Shown: positions 14,730 through 24,907 of the stretch, in pieces | Position numbering within the stretch: the first letter of the stretch is position 1 | Layout of the letters: each line of letters opens with the position of its first letter | From: Toxotes chatareus | Lineage: Eukaryota; Chordata; Actinopteri; Toxotidae | NCBI GenBank assembly: GCA_016801885.1 | Contig: JAFBJY010001474.1 | Span: 1 to 64,000 of the forward strand | Length of the DNA stretch: 64,000 bases | Direction of reading: 5' to 3' | The notes under the pieces: generated by a model | What the model was told of the DNA's origin: nothing | The model's database searches: none | Seen by the model: only the letters and a program-made list of their open reading frames with translations | Position numbers and translations under genes: made by a program

Positions 14730-15208
14730 GATGAAAACCACCTATCGTCGCCCCCGACGATAACTTCAAAGGTGCATATCTCGGGAACGGAAGGTCGTAG
14801 AGACATGAAACCACCTTGTACCCCCTATTTTCGGGTACGGGCTTTCCATTGGTACCACCCTCGAGCCTGTACAACGTTCGAGTCCGGAGATATGGCCGAA
14901 ATAAAGTTTGTTTTCCTGTATCTCCGGACAGGAAGGTCGTAGAGAGTCGTGGGTGGTACCGTTGGATGCAGAATGGTCGAATTATATTAGACGAACGTGG
15001 TTTCCAAGTGTCTAGGATGTACGGTTGGGGAGTTATTCAAGAAAAACGCTCGTCCAATCAGATCGCAGCATGCGAACCTGAGTGGAAAAATGACTAAGTG
15101 TCACAGCCGAAAAACTTCCTCCAGAAAGTAGTTAGGAGCACGTTTCAGACCATTTGGAGTCGATTGGTAGTGATTTTGCGAGATGTTTTTTCAAAATCAT
15201 ATATGGAG
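14730..15208. repeat. Unit B subtelomeric repeat, copy 2
   Basis: Near-identical to copy 1, about 50 bp downstream of it across a short TTAGGG-like spacer. It ends in ATATGGAG followed by TTAGGG repeats. Confidence 0.93.
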
Positions 15209-15353
15209 TTAGGGTTAGGGTTAGGGTTAGGTGTGGGTTTTTTTTCTCTTTAAAATAAATAATTAAAGTGGTTAGGGTTAGGATTATTAATTAGGGTTGG
15301 GGCTAAAATAAATGATGAAAGTGGTTAGGGTTAGGGTTAGGGTTAGGGGTTAG
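15208..15353 (+). repeat. Degenerate interstitial TTAGGG tract
   Basis: Short (TTAGGG)n runs interrupted by AT-rich pieces (TTTAAAATAAATAATTAAAG). The same interrupted tract recurs at about 48470-48565 after another unit B tail, so it belongs to the block and is not random decay. Confidence 0.85.
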
Positions 15354-16286
15354 GGTTAGGTAGGGGTTTCAAAGCCTGCTCTCCATTAAGGAGTGCAGGA
15401 GGTGCACTCTCCTTTTACTCTGGTCTGACTGCTGGGGCCCTGGAGCCGGCCCCTGAAAAAATTAGCCAATACTTAGCTTTAGTTTGAGCATAGTTTTGCT
15501 TCTTCTTTTTAGCTTGTCCAATAAGCTTAAGTTAGCGTAGTCAGTTTGTCAAAAAATTAGCCATGTTTAGCTTTATCTTTACTTAGTTTTAGTTGTAGCT
15601 TTTTTCCTTAGCTTACTCTTAGCTTTCTTGCTTTTATCTTCTTTGTTTAGCTTCTCTTAGCTTTTTAGCTTGCTTGCTTTTTCTTAACTTTGCTTTCTTT
15701 AGCTTCTTTTGCTTTTCTTAGCTTTGTCTTGCATGGCGTTTAGCTTGTTTTAGCTTAATTTAGAGGTGCCTCCCGGGGTTACGTTTCGGCATGTTTGTGC
15801 CTTCTTCAGACCCAAGCACCTTCTCTGTCGCTGTCTAATTCGCTTCTGCCAGATTTCTTTGACTCGCTTTACATAGTCCCTTTCGCTCCACCCACTTTGC
15901 CTTTTTGTTATCCAATGTTTAGGTTTAAATTCCCTTCTCTTTTGTTTTTGAATTCCAATTAACCCTTCCTTCTGCTTTCCCTTACCAGAACCCTTCCTTC
16001 ATTTACGCCTATCTAGTTTTGGATTATGCTCTTCCTTTTATAGGGTTTTTATATTCATTTGGCTTTTCTCGCCTCTTTATTTCTTTGTTTCTTTATTTCT
16101 TTACTTTGGCTTATTTCCTTTTAGCATATCCCCAAGTAGATTCACGGTTAGGGTTAGGGCAGGGGGGGCTAGGGGTTAGGGTTAGGCACACCAACTAGGG
16201 GTTGTTAGGGTTAGGGTTGGGGGAGGATTAGGGTTAGGGGCTGGGGCTCCAGGGCCACAGCACAGTTACCAAGAGGGATCTGGCAA
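15354..16286 (-). repeat. Unit E copy 1: solo PLE terminal-repeat-like unit
   Basis: A ~930 bp unit present eight times in the window. Read on the minus strand it has a TTAGGG-complementary segment, a hammerhead-like motif (15765-15820), a long A/G-rich leader (TTAGCTT-rich on the plus strand), and a short stretch resembling the start of PLE ORF1 that ends in CCTAACC. No reverse transcriptase remnant is present. I infer a non-autonomous or solo terminal repeat of a third PLE family. It is tandem with copy 2. Confidence 0.75.
15765..15820 (-). ncRNA. Hammerhead-like ribozyme motif in unit E copy 1
   Basis: Minus-strand RNA reads CUGAAGA, an extra A, stem GGCA/UGCC, then GAAAC, enclosed by GGUGCU pairing with GGCACC. 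This matches the hammerhead core CUGANGA...GAAA. The extra A before stem II and a weak stem III make activity uncertain. This copy and the one at 33405 keep the complete GAAA box. Confidence 0.6.
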
Positions 16287-17100
16287 GGTTAGGTAGGGGT
16301 TTCAAAGCCTGCTCTCCATTAAGGAGTGCAGGAGGTGCACTCTCCTTTTACTCTGGTCTGACTGCTGGGGCCCTGGAGCCGCCCCTGAAAAAAATAGCCA
16401 ATACTTAGCTTTAGTTTGAGCATAGTTTTGCTTCTTCTTTTTAGCTTGTCCAATAAGCTTAAGTTAGCGTAGTCAGTTTGTCAAAAAATTAGCCATGTTT
16501 AGCTTTATCTTTACTTAGTTTTAGTTGTAGCTTTTTTCCTTAGCTTACTCTTAGCTTTCTTGCTTTTATCTTCTTTGTTTAGCTTCTCTTAGCTTTTTAG
16601 CTTGCTTGCTTTTTCTTAACTTTGCTTTCTTTAGCTTCTTTTGCTTTTCTTAGCTTTGTCTTGCATGGCGTTTAGCTTGTTTTAGCTTAATTTAGAGGTG
16701 CCTCCGGGTTACGTTTGGCATGTTTGTGCCTTCTTCAGACCCAAGCACCTTCTCTGTCGCTGTCTAATTCGCTTCTGCCAGATTTCTTTGACTCGCTTTA
16801 CATAGTCCCTTCGCTCCACCCACTTTGCCTTTTTGTTATCCAATGTTTAGGTTTAAATTCCCTTCTCTTTTTGTTTTTGAATTCCAATTAACCCTTCCTT
16901 CTGCTTTCCCCTTACCAGAACCCTTCCTTCATTTACGTCTATCTAGTTTTGGATTATGCTCTTCCTTTTATAGGGTTTTTATATTCATTTGGCTTTTCTC
17001 GCCTCTTTATTTCTTTGTTTCTTTATTTCTTTACTTTGGCTTATTTCCTTTTTAGCATATCCCCAAGTAGATTCACGGTTAGGGTTAGGGCAGGGGGCTA
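16287..17100 (-). repeat. Unit E copy 2, truncated into GC-rich minisatellite
   Basis: Same unit as copy 1, with HOR-like spacing (hammerhead-like motifs 932 bp apart). It loses its telomere-like end at about 17090, where GC-rich minisatellite begins. The pyrimidine-rich plus strand gives hydrophobic frames (for example 16825-17055) that I do not regard as genes. Confidence 0.75.
16697..16749 (-). ncRNA. Hammerhead-like motif, decayed, in unit E copy 2
   Basis: Same fold as at 15765, but the GAAA box lacks its G (UGCC directly followed by AAAC). It is probably inactive unless this is a base-calling error. Confidence 0.45.
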
Positions 17101-17400
17101 GCAGGCACCCATCCCGGGTAAAGCTCCAGCATGTGGCCCCTGGAGCTCCAGGGGCCCTTGGAGGCATGTCATGCCGGGATCAGGCACCCATCCCCGGGTA
17201 AAGCTCCAGCATGTGGCCCCTGGAGCTCAGGGACCCTTGGAGGCATGTCATGCCGGGATCAGGCACCCATCCCCGGGTAAGGCTCCGGCTCGGTCCCCCC
17301 TGGAGCTCCAGGGGGCCCTTGAGGCATGTCATGCCCGGGATCAGGCACCCATCCCCGGTAAGGCTCGCTCGGTCCCCTTTGGTCCCCTGGAGGTCCGTGT
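17100..17400. repeat. GC-rich ~80 bp minisatellite (block 1)
   Basis: About four units with starts near 17103, 17182, 17262 and 17342. Each carries AGGCACCCATCC, GGTAAAGCTCC or a variant, and CTGGAGCTCCAGGGG-like palindromes. The frames read through as Pro/Gly-rich peptides but shift with indels. Non-coding. Confidence 0.9.
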
Positions 17401-19620
17401 TGACACTTTGTTAAAAAAAGAGGACATCTGTCCCCGACAACCAGGGTCCCTCTTGCCATCTGATTTGGCTTTTTGGGCCCCTGGGGGCCGCCGTTCCAAT
17501 CTTCCAACTTTGGGGTTAGGGGGTAAGAGCTCCAGGCTCCAGGCTCCAGGGGCCCCTTGGAGGCATGTCATGCCCGGGATCAGGCACCCATCCCCGGGTA
17601 AAGCTCCAGCATGTGGCCCTGGAGCTCAGGGGCCCCTTGAGGCATGTAATGCCCGGGATCAGGCACCCATCCCCGGGTAAGGCTCCAGCACGGTCCCCCC
17701 TGGAAGTCTGCCGGAGTACCAGGGGCACTAAGTTCTAGATGGTGTACCAGGGGCACTAAGTTCCAGATGGAGTACCAGGGGCGCGGAGCTCCAGCGGCCT
17801 GTGGCTAGGGGTTTAGTCCGTGGAGGGTGCTTAAGTGCGGGTACCCGGGCACCAGTGGAGGGCATGGTTCTGGAGGTAGTCAAGGGGAGTTTGGTAGGAT
17901 GTTAAGCCGAGGATCAGGCACCCATCCCGGGTAAGGCTCTGCTCGGTCCCCTTGGGCCCCTGGAGGTCCGTGTTGACACTTAGTGCAAAAAGGAGGTCAT
18001 CTTTCCCCGACAACCAGGGTCCCTCTTGCCATCTGATTTGGCTTTTTGGGCCCCTGGGGCCGCTTCAATCTTCCAACTTTGGGGTTAGGGGTAAAAGCTC
18101 CAGGCTCCAGGCTCCAGGGGCCCTTGGAGGCATGTCATGGCCGGGATCAGGCACCCATCCCGGTAAGGCTCCGGCACGGTCCCCCCTGAAGTCTGCCGGA
18201 GTACCAGGGGCACTAAGTTCCAGATGGAGTACCAGGGGCGCTGGGCTCCAGCGGCCTGTGGCTAGGGGTTTAGTCCCATGGAGGTGTGCTTAAGTGTGGG
18301 TACCAGGGGACCAGTGGAGGGCATGGTTCTGGAGGTATTCAAGGGGAGTTTGGTAGGATGTTAAGCCGAGGATCAGGCAGCCATCCCCGGGTAAGGCTGC
18401 CGCGTGGGCCCCGTGTGGCCCCTGGAGGTCCGTGTTGACACTTTGTGCAAAAAGGAGGTGATCTGTCCCCGACAACCAGGGTCCCTCTTGCCATCGGACC
18501 CCATTTTGGGCCCCTGGGGGCCGCGGTTCCAATCTTCCAACTTTGGGGTTAGGGGGTAAAAGCTCCAGGCTCCAGGCTCCAGGGGGCCCTTGGAGGCATG
18601 TAATGCCCGGGATCAGGCACCCATCCCCGGGTAAGGCTCCAGCACGGTCCCCCCTGGAAGTCTGCCGGAGTACCAGGGGCACTAAGTTCTAGATGGTGTA
18701 CCAGGGGCACTAAGTTCCAGATGGAGTACCAGGGGCGCGGAGCTCCAGCGGCCTGTGGCTAGGGGTTTAGTCCGTGGAGGGGTGCTTAAGTGCGGGTACC
18801 CGGGCACCAGTGGAGGGCATGGTTCTGGAGGTAGTCAAGGGGAGTTTGGTAGGATGTTAAGCCGAGGATCAGGCACCCATCCCCGGGTAAGGCTCCGGCT
18901 CGGTCCCCCTTGGGCCCCTGGAGGTCCGTGTTGACACTTAGTGCAAAAAGGAGGTCATCTGTCCCCGACAACCAGGGTCCCTCTTGCCATCTGATTTGCT
19001 TTTTGGGCCCCTGGGGGGCCCGTTCCCAATCTTCCAACTTTGGGGTTAGGGGTAAAGCTCCAGGCTCCAGGCTCCAGGGGCCCCTTGGAGGCATGTCATG
19101 GCCGGGATCAGGCACCCATCCCGGGTAAGGCTCGCACGTCCCCCCTGGAAGTCTGCCGGAGTACCAGGGGCACTAAGTTCCAGATGGAGTACCAGGGGCG
19201 CGGGGCTCCAGCGGCCTGTGGCTAGGGGTTTAGTCCGCGGAGGGGTGCTTAAGTGTGGGTACCAGGGGACCAGTGGAGGGCATGGTTCTGGAGGTATTCA
19301 AGGGGAGTTTGGTAGGATGTTAAGCCGAGGATCAGGCAGCCATCCCCGGGTAAGGCTGCCGCGTGGGCCCCGTGTGGCCCCTGGAGGTCCGTGTTGACAC
19401 TTTGTGCAAAAAAGGAGGTGATCTGTCCCCGACAACCAGGGTCCCTCTTGCCATCGGACCCCATTTTGGGCCCCTGGGGGCCGCGGTTCCAATCTTCCAA
19501 CTTTGGGGTTAGGGGGTAATAGCTCCAGGCTCCAGGCTCCAGGGGGGTGTTGGAGGCATGTCATGGCCGGGATCAGGCACCCATCCCCGGGTAAGGCTCC
19601 GGCGTGGTCCCCCCCTGGAA
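17390..19620. repeat. ~955 bp higher-order repeat of GC-rich modules
   Basis: Two ~480 bp subunits alternate. TCTGCCGGAGTACCAGGG occurs at about 17706, 18188, 18660 and 19150, so odd and even copies are ~955-962 bp apart. Each subunit joins an 80 bp minisatellite piece, a module with GTGTTGACACTTTGT and CCCGACAACCAGGGTCCC, and GTACCAGGGGCACTAAGTT pieces. The CAACCAGGGTCCC module recurs at about 22200. No coding capacity was recognised. Confidence 0.85.
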
Positions 19621-19629
19621 GTCCGGAGG

Positions 19630-20330
19630 TTTAGGGGTTAGGGTTGCATCTCACGCCCAGGATCAGGCCCCCATCCCCGGGTAAGGCTCCGGCAGGTGGC
19701 CCCTGGAGCTCCAGGGGCCCTTGGCAGTATACCATGCCCAGGATAAGGCCCCCATTCCCGGGTAAGGCTCCGGCAGGTGGCCCCTGGAGCTCCAGGGGCC
19801 CTTGGAGGCTTCTCATGCCCGGGATCAGGCACCCATCCCCGGGTAAGGCTCCAGCATGTGGCCCCTGGAGCTCCAGGGGCCCTTGGAGGCATGTCATGCC
19901 CAGGATCAGGCACCCATCCCGGGTAAGGCTCCAGCATGTGGCCCCTGGAGCTCAGGGGCCCTTGGAGGCATGTCATGCCCAGGATCAGGCCCCCATCCCG
20001 GGTAACAGCTCCAGGACGGGCCCCTGGAGCTCAAGGGGCCCTTGGAGGCATGTCATGCCCAGGAACAGGCCCCCATCCCGGGTAACAGCTCCAGGACGTG
20101 GCCCCTGGAGCTCCAGGGGCCCTGGAGGCATGTCATGCCCAGGAACAGGCCCCCATCCCGGGTAACAGCTCCAGGGCGGGGCCCCTGGAGGTCCAGGGGC
20201 CCTTGGAGGCATGTCAGGCCCAGGATCAGGCCCCCATGCCGGGTAACAGCTCCAGGACGGGGCCCCCTGGAGCTCTAGGGGCCCTTGGAGGCATGTCATG
20301 CCCAGTAACAGGCCCCCATCCCGGGTACAG
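19630..20330. repeat. GC-rich ~80 bp minisatellite (block 2) with perfect palindromes
   Basis: About nine ~80 bp units. Many contain the perfect 18 bp palindrome CCCCTGGAGCTCCAGGGG or one-base variants of it. The 100-170 codon Gly/Pro frames here (for example 19644-20165) repeat in all phases and are artefacts of composition. Confidence 0.9.
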
Positions 20331-20600
20331 GCCCCAGGCCCGTCTCCCTGGCCTAACCCTAACCCTCCAGGGGCCCTTGGCAGGACTTGAGGCCCAGGAT
20401 CAGGCCCCCATCCCGGTTAGAGGCCCCCAGGCCCGTCTCCTGGCCTAACCCTAACCCTCCAGGGGCCCCTGGCAGGACTTGAGGCCCAGGATCAGGCCCC
20501 CATCCCGTGTAAAGGCCCCAGGCCCGTCTGCCTGGCCTAACCTTAACCCTGCAGGGGTCCTTGGCATGACTTCATGCCCAGGATCAGGCCCCCATGCCTG
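20330..20600 (-). repeat. ~90 bp repeat carrying CCCTAA on the plus strand
   Basis: Three units (about 20352, 20438, 20534), each with GCCTAACCCTAACCCT or a variant followed by CCAGGGGCCC. Telomeric orientation is opposite to the TTAGGG arrays elsewhere in the window. Confidence 0.85.
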
Positions 20601-21185
20601 TGTATAAGGCATTAGGGTTAGGGGAGGTGTGAAAAGAGTGAGTGGAGGACAGTTGTTGAATTGATTGAGTGAGTTTATGTGAGTGTGAGGCCTAGTAGTG
20701 AAGGATTAGGCTGACTGGGCAGGATTTCATGCCCAGGATCAGACAGAAATGCCTTGTTAAAGTGTTAGGGTTAGAGAACGTATGAAAGAGTCAGAAGAGG
20801 ACAGTTGTTTAATTGATTGAGTTTGTGTGAGTGTGAGGCCTAGGAGTGAAGACCAGGGTGACTGAGCAGGCTTTTTAGGCCCAGGAGGAGGCATCCATGC
20901 CTGGGTAAATGTATTAGGGTTAGAGGATGTATAAAAGAGTCAGTAGAGGACAGTTATTTGCTTAATTGATTGATTGAGTGAGTGTATGTGTGTTTGAGGC
21001 CTAGTAGTGAAGGCCTGGCTGACTGAGCAGGCTTTTTTAGGCCCAGGAGGAGGCATCCATGCCTGGGTCAATGTATTAGGGTTAGAGGAGGTATGAAAGA
21101 GTCAGTAGAGGACAGTTGTTTGCTTAATTGATTGAGTGAGGGGTTAGGTTAGGGAGTTAGGGTTAGGGTTAGGCTTCCAGATTGA
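20600..21185. repeat. ~150 bp repeat, four copies
   Basis: Units start near 20608, 20763, 20911 and 21069 with TTAGGGTTAGAGGA-like sequence, followed by GAGTCAGTAGAGGACAGTTG, TTAATTGATTGAGTGAG and GAGGCCTAG. The last unit runs into TTAGGG-like DNA at about 21140-21175. Nothing gene-like seen. Confidence 0.85.
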
Positions 21186-21895
21186 AGGCCAGGGTCACTT
21201 AGCAGGCTTTTCAGGCCCAGGATGAGGCCCCCATGCCCGGTAAAGCTCCAGCACTGTCCCCTGGAGCTCCAGGGGCCCTTGGAGGCCTCTCATGCCCAGG
21301 ATGAGGCCCCATCCCGGGTAACAGCTCAGGGCGTGGCCCCTGGAGCTCCAGGGGCCCTTGGAGGCATGTCATGCCCAGGATGAGGCCCCATCCCCGGGTA
21401 AAGCTCCAGCACTGTCCCCTGGAGCTCCAGGGGCCCTTGGAGGCCTCTCATGCCCAGGATGAGGCTCCCATCCCCGGGTAACAGCTCCAGGGCGTGGCCC
21501 CTGGAGCTCAGGGGGGCCCTTGGAGGCATGTCATGCCCAGGATGAGGCCCCCATCCCGGGTAAAGCTCCAGCACTGTCCCCTGGAGCTCCAGGGGCCCTT
21601 GGAGGCCTCTCATGCCCAGGATGAGGCCCCCATGCCCGGGTAACAGCTCCAGGACGTGGCCCCTGGGCTCCAGGGGCCCTTGGAGGCCTCTCATGCCCAG
21701 GATGAGGCCCCCATGCCCGGGTAACAGCTCCAGGACGTGGCCCCTGGAGCTCCAGGGGCCCTTGGAGGCATGTCATGCCCGGGATCAGGCCCCCATCCCC
21801 GGGTAAAGCTCCAGCATGTGGCCCCTGGAGCTCCAGGGGGCCCTTGGAGGCATCTCTTGCCCGGGATCAGGCCCCCATCCCCGGGTAAAGGTCCT
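21185..21895. repeat. GC-rich ~80 bp minisatellite (block 3)
   Basis: About eight units, with GGAGGC..TCATGCCC at about 21281, 21360, 21440, 21521, 21601, 21683 and 21766. They alternate CTCTCATGCCC and ATGTCATGCCC variants, suggesting a two-monomer higher-order unit. Palindromic CTGGAGCTCCAG is present in most. Confidence 0.88.
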
Positions 21896-21899
21896 GTAC

Positions 21900-22060
21900 T
21901 GTGGGCCCTGGAAGTCTACAGGAGTACCAGGGTCACTAAGTTCCACAGGACTACCAGGGGCACTAAGTTCCACAGGACTACCAGGGGCACTAAGGTCCAC
22001 CGGAGTACCAGGGGTACCGAGTTCCACGGGAGTACCAGGGGCACGGTTCCCCTGGAGGTC
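21900..22060. repeat. 27 bp minisatellite, short array
   Basis: About five units around GGAGTACCAGGGGCACTAAG. The same minisatellite forms the right end of the window (63740-64000). Because 27 is divisible by three, frames stay open on both strands. That is not evidence of coding. Confidence 0.88.
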
Positions 22061-22659
22061 CAGGGGCCCTTTGGCAGGATGTCATGCCCGGGATCAGGCA
22101 CCCATCCCCGGGTAAGGCTGCCGCGTGGGCCCCGTGTGGCCCCTGGAGGTCCGTGGTGACACTTTGTGCAAAAAAGGAGGTGATCTGTCCCCGACAACCA
22201 GGGTCCCTCTTGCCATCTGACCCCATTTTGGGCCCCTGGGGGCCTCGGTTCCAATCTTCCAACTTTGGGGTTACGGGGGTTTGAGCTCCAGGCTCCGGGT
22301 TCCAGGGGCCGTTGGAGGCATGTCATGCCCGGATGAGGCACCTATCCCGGGTAAGGCTCCGCACGGTCCCCCCCTTGAGCTCCAGGGGCCACTGGAGGTC
22401 TAGGGGACCTTGGTGGTACTTAATGCCCGGGATGAGGCACCCATCTCCGGGTAAGGCTCCGGCACGGTTCCCCCTGGAAGTCCAGCGGCCTTTGGCGTGA
22501 TCTGATGCCCAGGATCAGGCACCCATCCCGGGTAAAGCTTCTGCAGTGTGGGCCTGGAAGTCCTCCGGAGGTCCAGGGGACTTTTGTGCCAAATCTTTCC
22601 GGAGATCTGGCTCTGACCTCGGGGGTTAGGTTAGGGTTAGGGTTAGGGTTAGGGTTAGG
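22060..22659. repeat. GC-rich minisatellite block 4 ending in TTAGGG
   Basis: 80 bp type units plus one copy of the CAACCAGGGTCCC module (about 22195-22215), then degenerate units to about 22620. At about 22626-22658 it turns into a short (TTAGGG)n run that abuts the 3' end of PLE-1. Confidence 0.85.
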
Positions 22660-22662
22660 GAC

Positions 22663-22839
22663 ATGGTTCAAAACCTGTCCCCCCCAACTGTCTTGGGGAC
22701 AGGAAGTGCACGTCCTTCCCCAGTAGCCCCCATACCCCGAGTCCATGGTCCATTGTTGAAGATGCAGGTCACGGGGTCGACCACGCTTTCCCCGTGCCGT
22801 ACCATGACCCCACTCACCCTCATCGGGAGGATAACCCAT
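22663..22839 (-). pseudogene. PLE-1 ORF1 N-terminal fragment in the 3' pLTR
   Basis: Begins at the same Met-Gly-Tyr-Pro-Pro start as the full ORF1 (28640). It follows it with frameshifts to Leu-Asn-His-Val-Pro-Asn, after which the frame runs into (TTAGGG)n, giving Pro-Asn repeats. This shows exactly where the element copy ends. Confidence 0.8.
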
Positions 22840-23091
22840 GATGAGGGTGGTTGGATTGGCCTTAGTTGTTGTTTTTTTAAATATTTTTTAACTTAAAAGT
22901 AACTGAAATTGTTTTTAGAAAAATAAAAAAATACAAAAACACAGAAAAATAAAAAAATAAAAAATAAAAACTAGGATGTATGAACTAAAAAACTAAGTTT
23001 TTAAATCAAACAATGAAATAAACCTGTTTTTAAATTAAATTATTTTTTTATTTTTTTATTTTTTTTAAATTTAAATGAAATAAAACAATGT

Positions 23092-23146
23092 GTGCCCTAA
23101 ACCGCGACGTTTCGACCTGAAAAGGTCTTCTTCAGGCGAAGGGCAC
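23092..23146 (-). ncRNA. Hammerhead-like ribozyme motif, PLE-1 3' pLTR
   Basis: Minus-strand RNA: outer stem GUGCCC/GGGCAC, core CUGAAGA plus one A, stem II GACCU/AGGUC with a UUUC loop, GAAAC, then a short stem III. Hammerhead ribozymes are established in Penelope-like elements (type I, short stem III). The additional A and the 5-nt spacer between outer stem and core make self-cleavage unproven. Confidence 0.65.
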
Positions 23147-23299
23147 AAAAAAACAATGAATTTCTAAGCTGGCAGTCTGCAGAGATGTTACCTCTTCGCT
23201 GGCCAAGCAGAGAATGAGAGGGAAGTGGCGATCCTCTATTTATAGAGTAGGAGGAGTTCCTTCGAAACAAGTCTGGGCAAGTTCAGTTTCCAATCGGTT

Positions 23300-23720
23300 T
23301 TTTTTGTTTTTTCTTTTTTCATGCATTAAAACACTGAGTATTAACCCTATGTAAAAGAAAATGAATGTTTTTAAATGTAGATTCTATTTTTTATATATTT
23401 TAAAGGTTTTAACTTAGTTTTAATAATGATTTAAATTAAATTCAATTATAATTAAATAAATGAACGAACAAATAAATTAAGTTTCTTCTTCTTCTTTTTT
23501 TTTTAAATGTTTTTACAATGTTTTTTAGGTTTTTAATGGTTTTTAAGTTTTTTATGGTTTTTTGATGGTTTTTAAAGGTTTTTTGACTATAAATCTTAAA
23601 TTTTAAATGTTTTAACTACTATTTTGCCTTAAATGAAAATGAAACAAGTCTGAACTGTTGCTCATTTGCCCAATAATATTTTTAGACTTAAATTGTACAT
23701 AAATAAATAATGAAATAAAA
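23300..23720 (-). other. AT-rich untranslated region of PLE-1 pLTR
   Basis: AT-rich DNA with many GGTTTTTA-like short repeats. No frame of note. Matches 29095-29500 in the other terminal repeat. Confidence 0.7.
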
Positions 23721-23729
23721 AGGAAAAAG

Positions 23730-24480
23730 GGAAAGGGCTAGGTTTAAGGGAATTGTTAAGGTTAGGGCTGGGAAAAGGGGAGATGTTAGGTTTAAGAAAA
23801 GAAAGGGATCAGGGCTGGGAAAGAAGGAAAGGAAAGATGTTAGGGTTAGGAAAGGAAAAGGATAATGCTAGGAAAGAAGGAAAGGAAAGATGTTAGGGTT
23901 AGGAAAGGAAAAGGATAGTGCTAGTAAAGAAAGAAAGGAAAGGGGGGGGGGGTTAAGGTTAGGAAAGGGAAAAGGGAGTGGGTTAGGGTTAGGAAATAAA
24001 AAAAAAAAAAAAAAGGGGGGGGGGTTGGGGATAAAGGAAAAGGGAAGGGATTAAGGTTAGGGAGGGGGAGTGGTTAGGGTTAGGATTTAGGAAAAGGGAA
24101 GGGGTTAAGGTTAGGGAGGGGGAGTGGTTAGGGTTAGGATTAGGGAAAAGGGAAGGGGTTAAGGTTAGGGAGGAGAGTGGTTAGGTTAGGATTTAGGAAA
24201 AGGAAGGGGTTAGGGTTAGGGTTAGGAAAGGGGAGTGGTTAGGGTTAGGAAAGGGAAGAAATGGGTCTAAGAAAAAAGTAAAGTTAGGGTTAGGAAAGAA
24301 CGGGGAGGGTTAGGATTAGGAAAGAAAGGGGTGGGTAGTTAGGGTTAGGAAAGGGTTAGGGTTAGGGCAAAAAAAAAGGGGGAGAAAGGGGTTAGGATTA
24401 GGCAAGGGAAAATTAAAACAAAAGGAAAAAGTCTCCCTCTTGGACTTAAAAACATATACATCTCCTCTCTCATTCTAAAT
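23730..24480 (-). other. PLE-1 3'UTR rich in telomere-complementary repeats
   Basis: More than 20 TTAGG(G) motifs on the plus strand, separated by purine-rich spacers such as AAAGGAAAAGG. In element-sense RNA these are CCUAAC repeats placed directly downstream of the GIY-YIG stop codon. PLE-2 and unit E have the same composition in the equivalent place. Confidence 0.75.
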
Positions 24481-24482
24481 TT

Positions 24483-24907
24483 TCAATTATAAACTCTATT
24501 TAAGCCAAATGGTTCTTTTGTGTCTAATAAATGGATCCATTTCCTTTCCATTCTCTTCCTCTCCAGGTCTGACCAAGATGAATTGGATTGTAATCCTGCA
24601 ACTTTGACAGACTGTAAGCCATGAACTAAAAAATGTCTAACTAACGGAGTGTCGGTTTCCCTTTGGTTTCTTATGTTATACCTATGTTGAATCATTCTGG
24701 TCGAAATGGAATTTTGGTTTCCCCAACATATTGAACACCACATTTAGAGCAAAAATCACATAAACACAATTTGAAGTTCGTGGAGTAAAAACCTGTGGAA
24801 TGTTGAAAATGGTTTTGTCTAATTTATTCGAATATATGTCAAATTACAAAAAAATTCATACGTCTTCTTTGTTTTGGATTCTTGCATAGGTTTAAGTTTA
24901 GCACGCA
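24483..24907 (-). pseudogene. PLE-1 ORF2 C-terminus: GIY-YIG endonuclease domain, frameshifted
   Basis: Read with frame changes, the minus strand encodes Cys-Val-Tyr-Val-Ile-Phe (first half of the GIY-YIG signature) near 24780. QYVGETKIPF (YVG half) follows near 24710, then an uninterrupted 86-residue end (24483-24743) with Met-Ile-Gln-His-Arg-Tyr-Asn, a basic helix and the Glu-Arg-Lys-Arg-Met-Glu-Arg segment, finishing at FGLNRVYN. In Penelope-like elements this domain nicks target DNA for reverse transcription. At least two indels break it (near 24900 and about 24735). It is the C-terminal part of ORF2 and its stop codon is followed by the telomere-like 3'UTR. Confidence 0.85.

Larger units (their letters stand above)
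22660..24293 (-). mobile_element. PLE-1 3' direct terminal repeat (pLTR)
   Basis: About 1.6 kb, nearly identical to 28453-30055. On the minus strand it runs from the telomere-like 3'UTR through a hammerhead-like motif and leader into the first ~60 codons of ORF1. It then stops at AACCATGTCCCTAACC, merging with TTAGGG DNA at about 22660. Pseudo-LTRs of this kind are known from Penelope-like elements and reflect partial head-to-tail dimers. Homopolymer expansions (poly-A/poly-G at about 24000-24025) distinguish it from the other copy. Confidence 0.88.

Noticed and set aside
16825..17055. Hydrophobic, membrane-like frames (Phe/Leu-rich) in E units, for example 16825-17055, 30744-31055 and 34367-34771
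   Set aside because: They come from a pyrimidine-rich non-coding tract. They differ in frame and length between near-identical units, and the element's coding sense is the other strand.
19631..20448. Collagen-like Gly/Pro-rich frames of 80-173 codons on both strands in GC-rich minisatellites
   Set aside because: The period is ~80 bp, frames are open in several phases and on both strands, and the peptides merely mirror composition.
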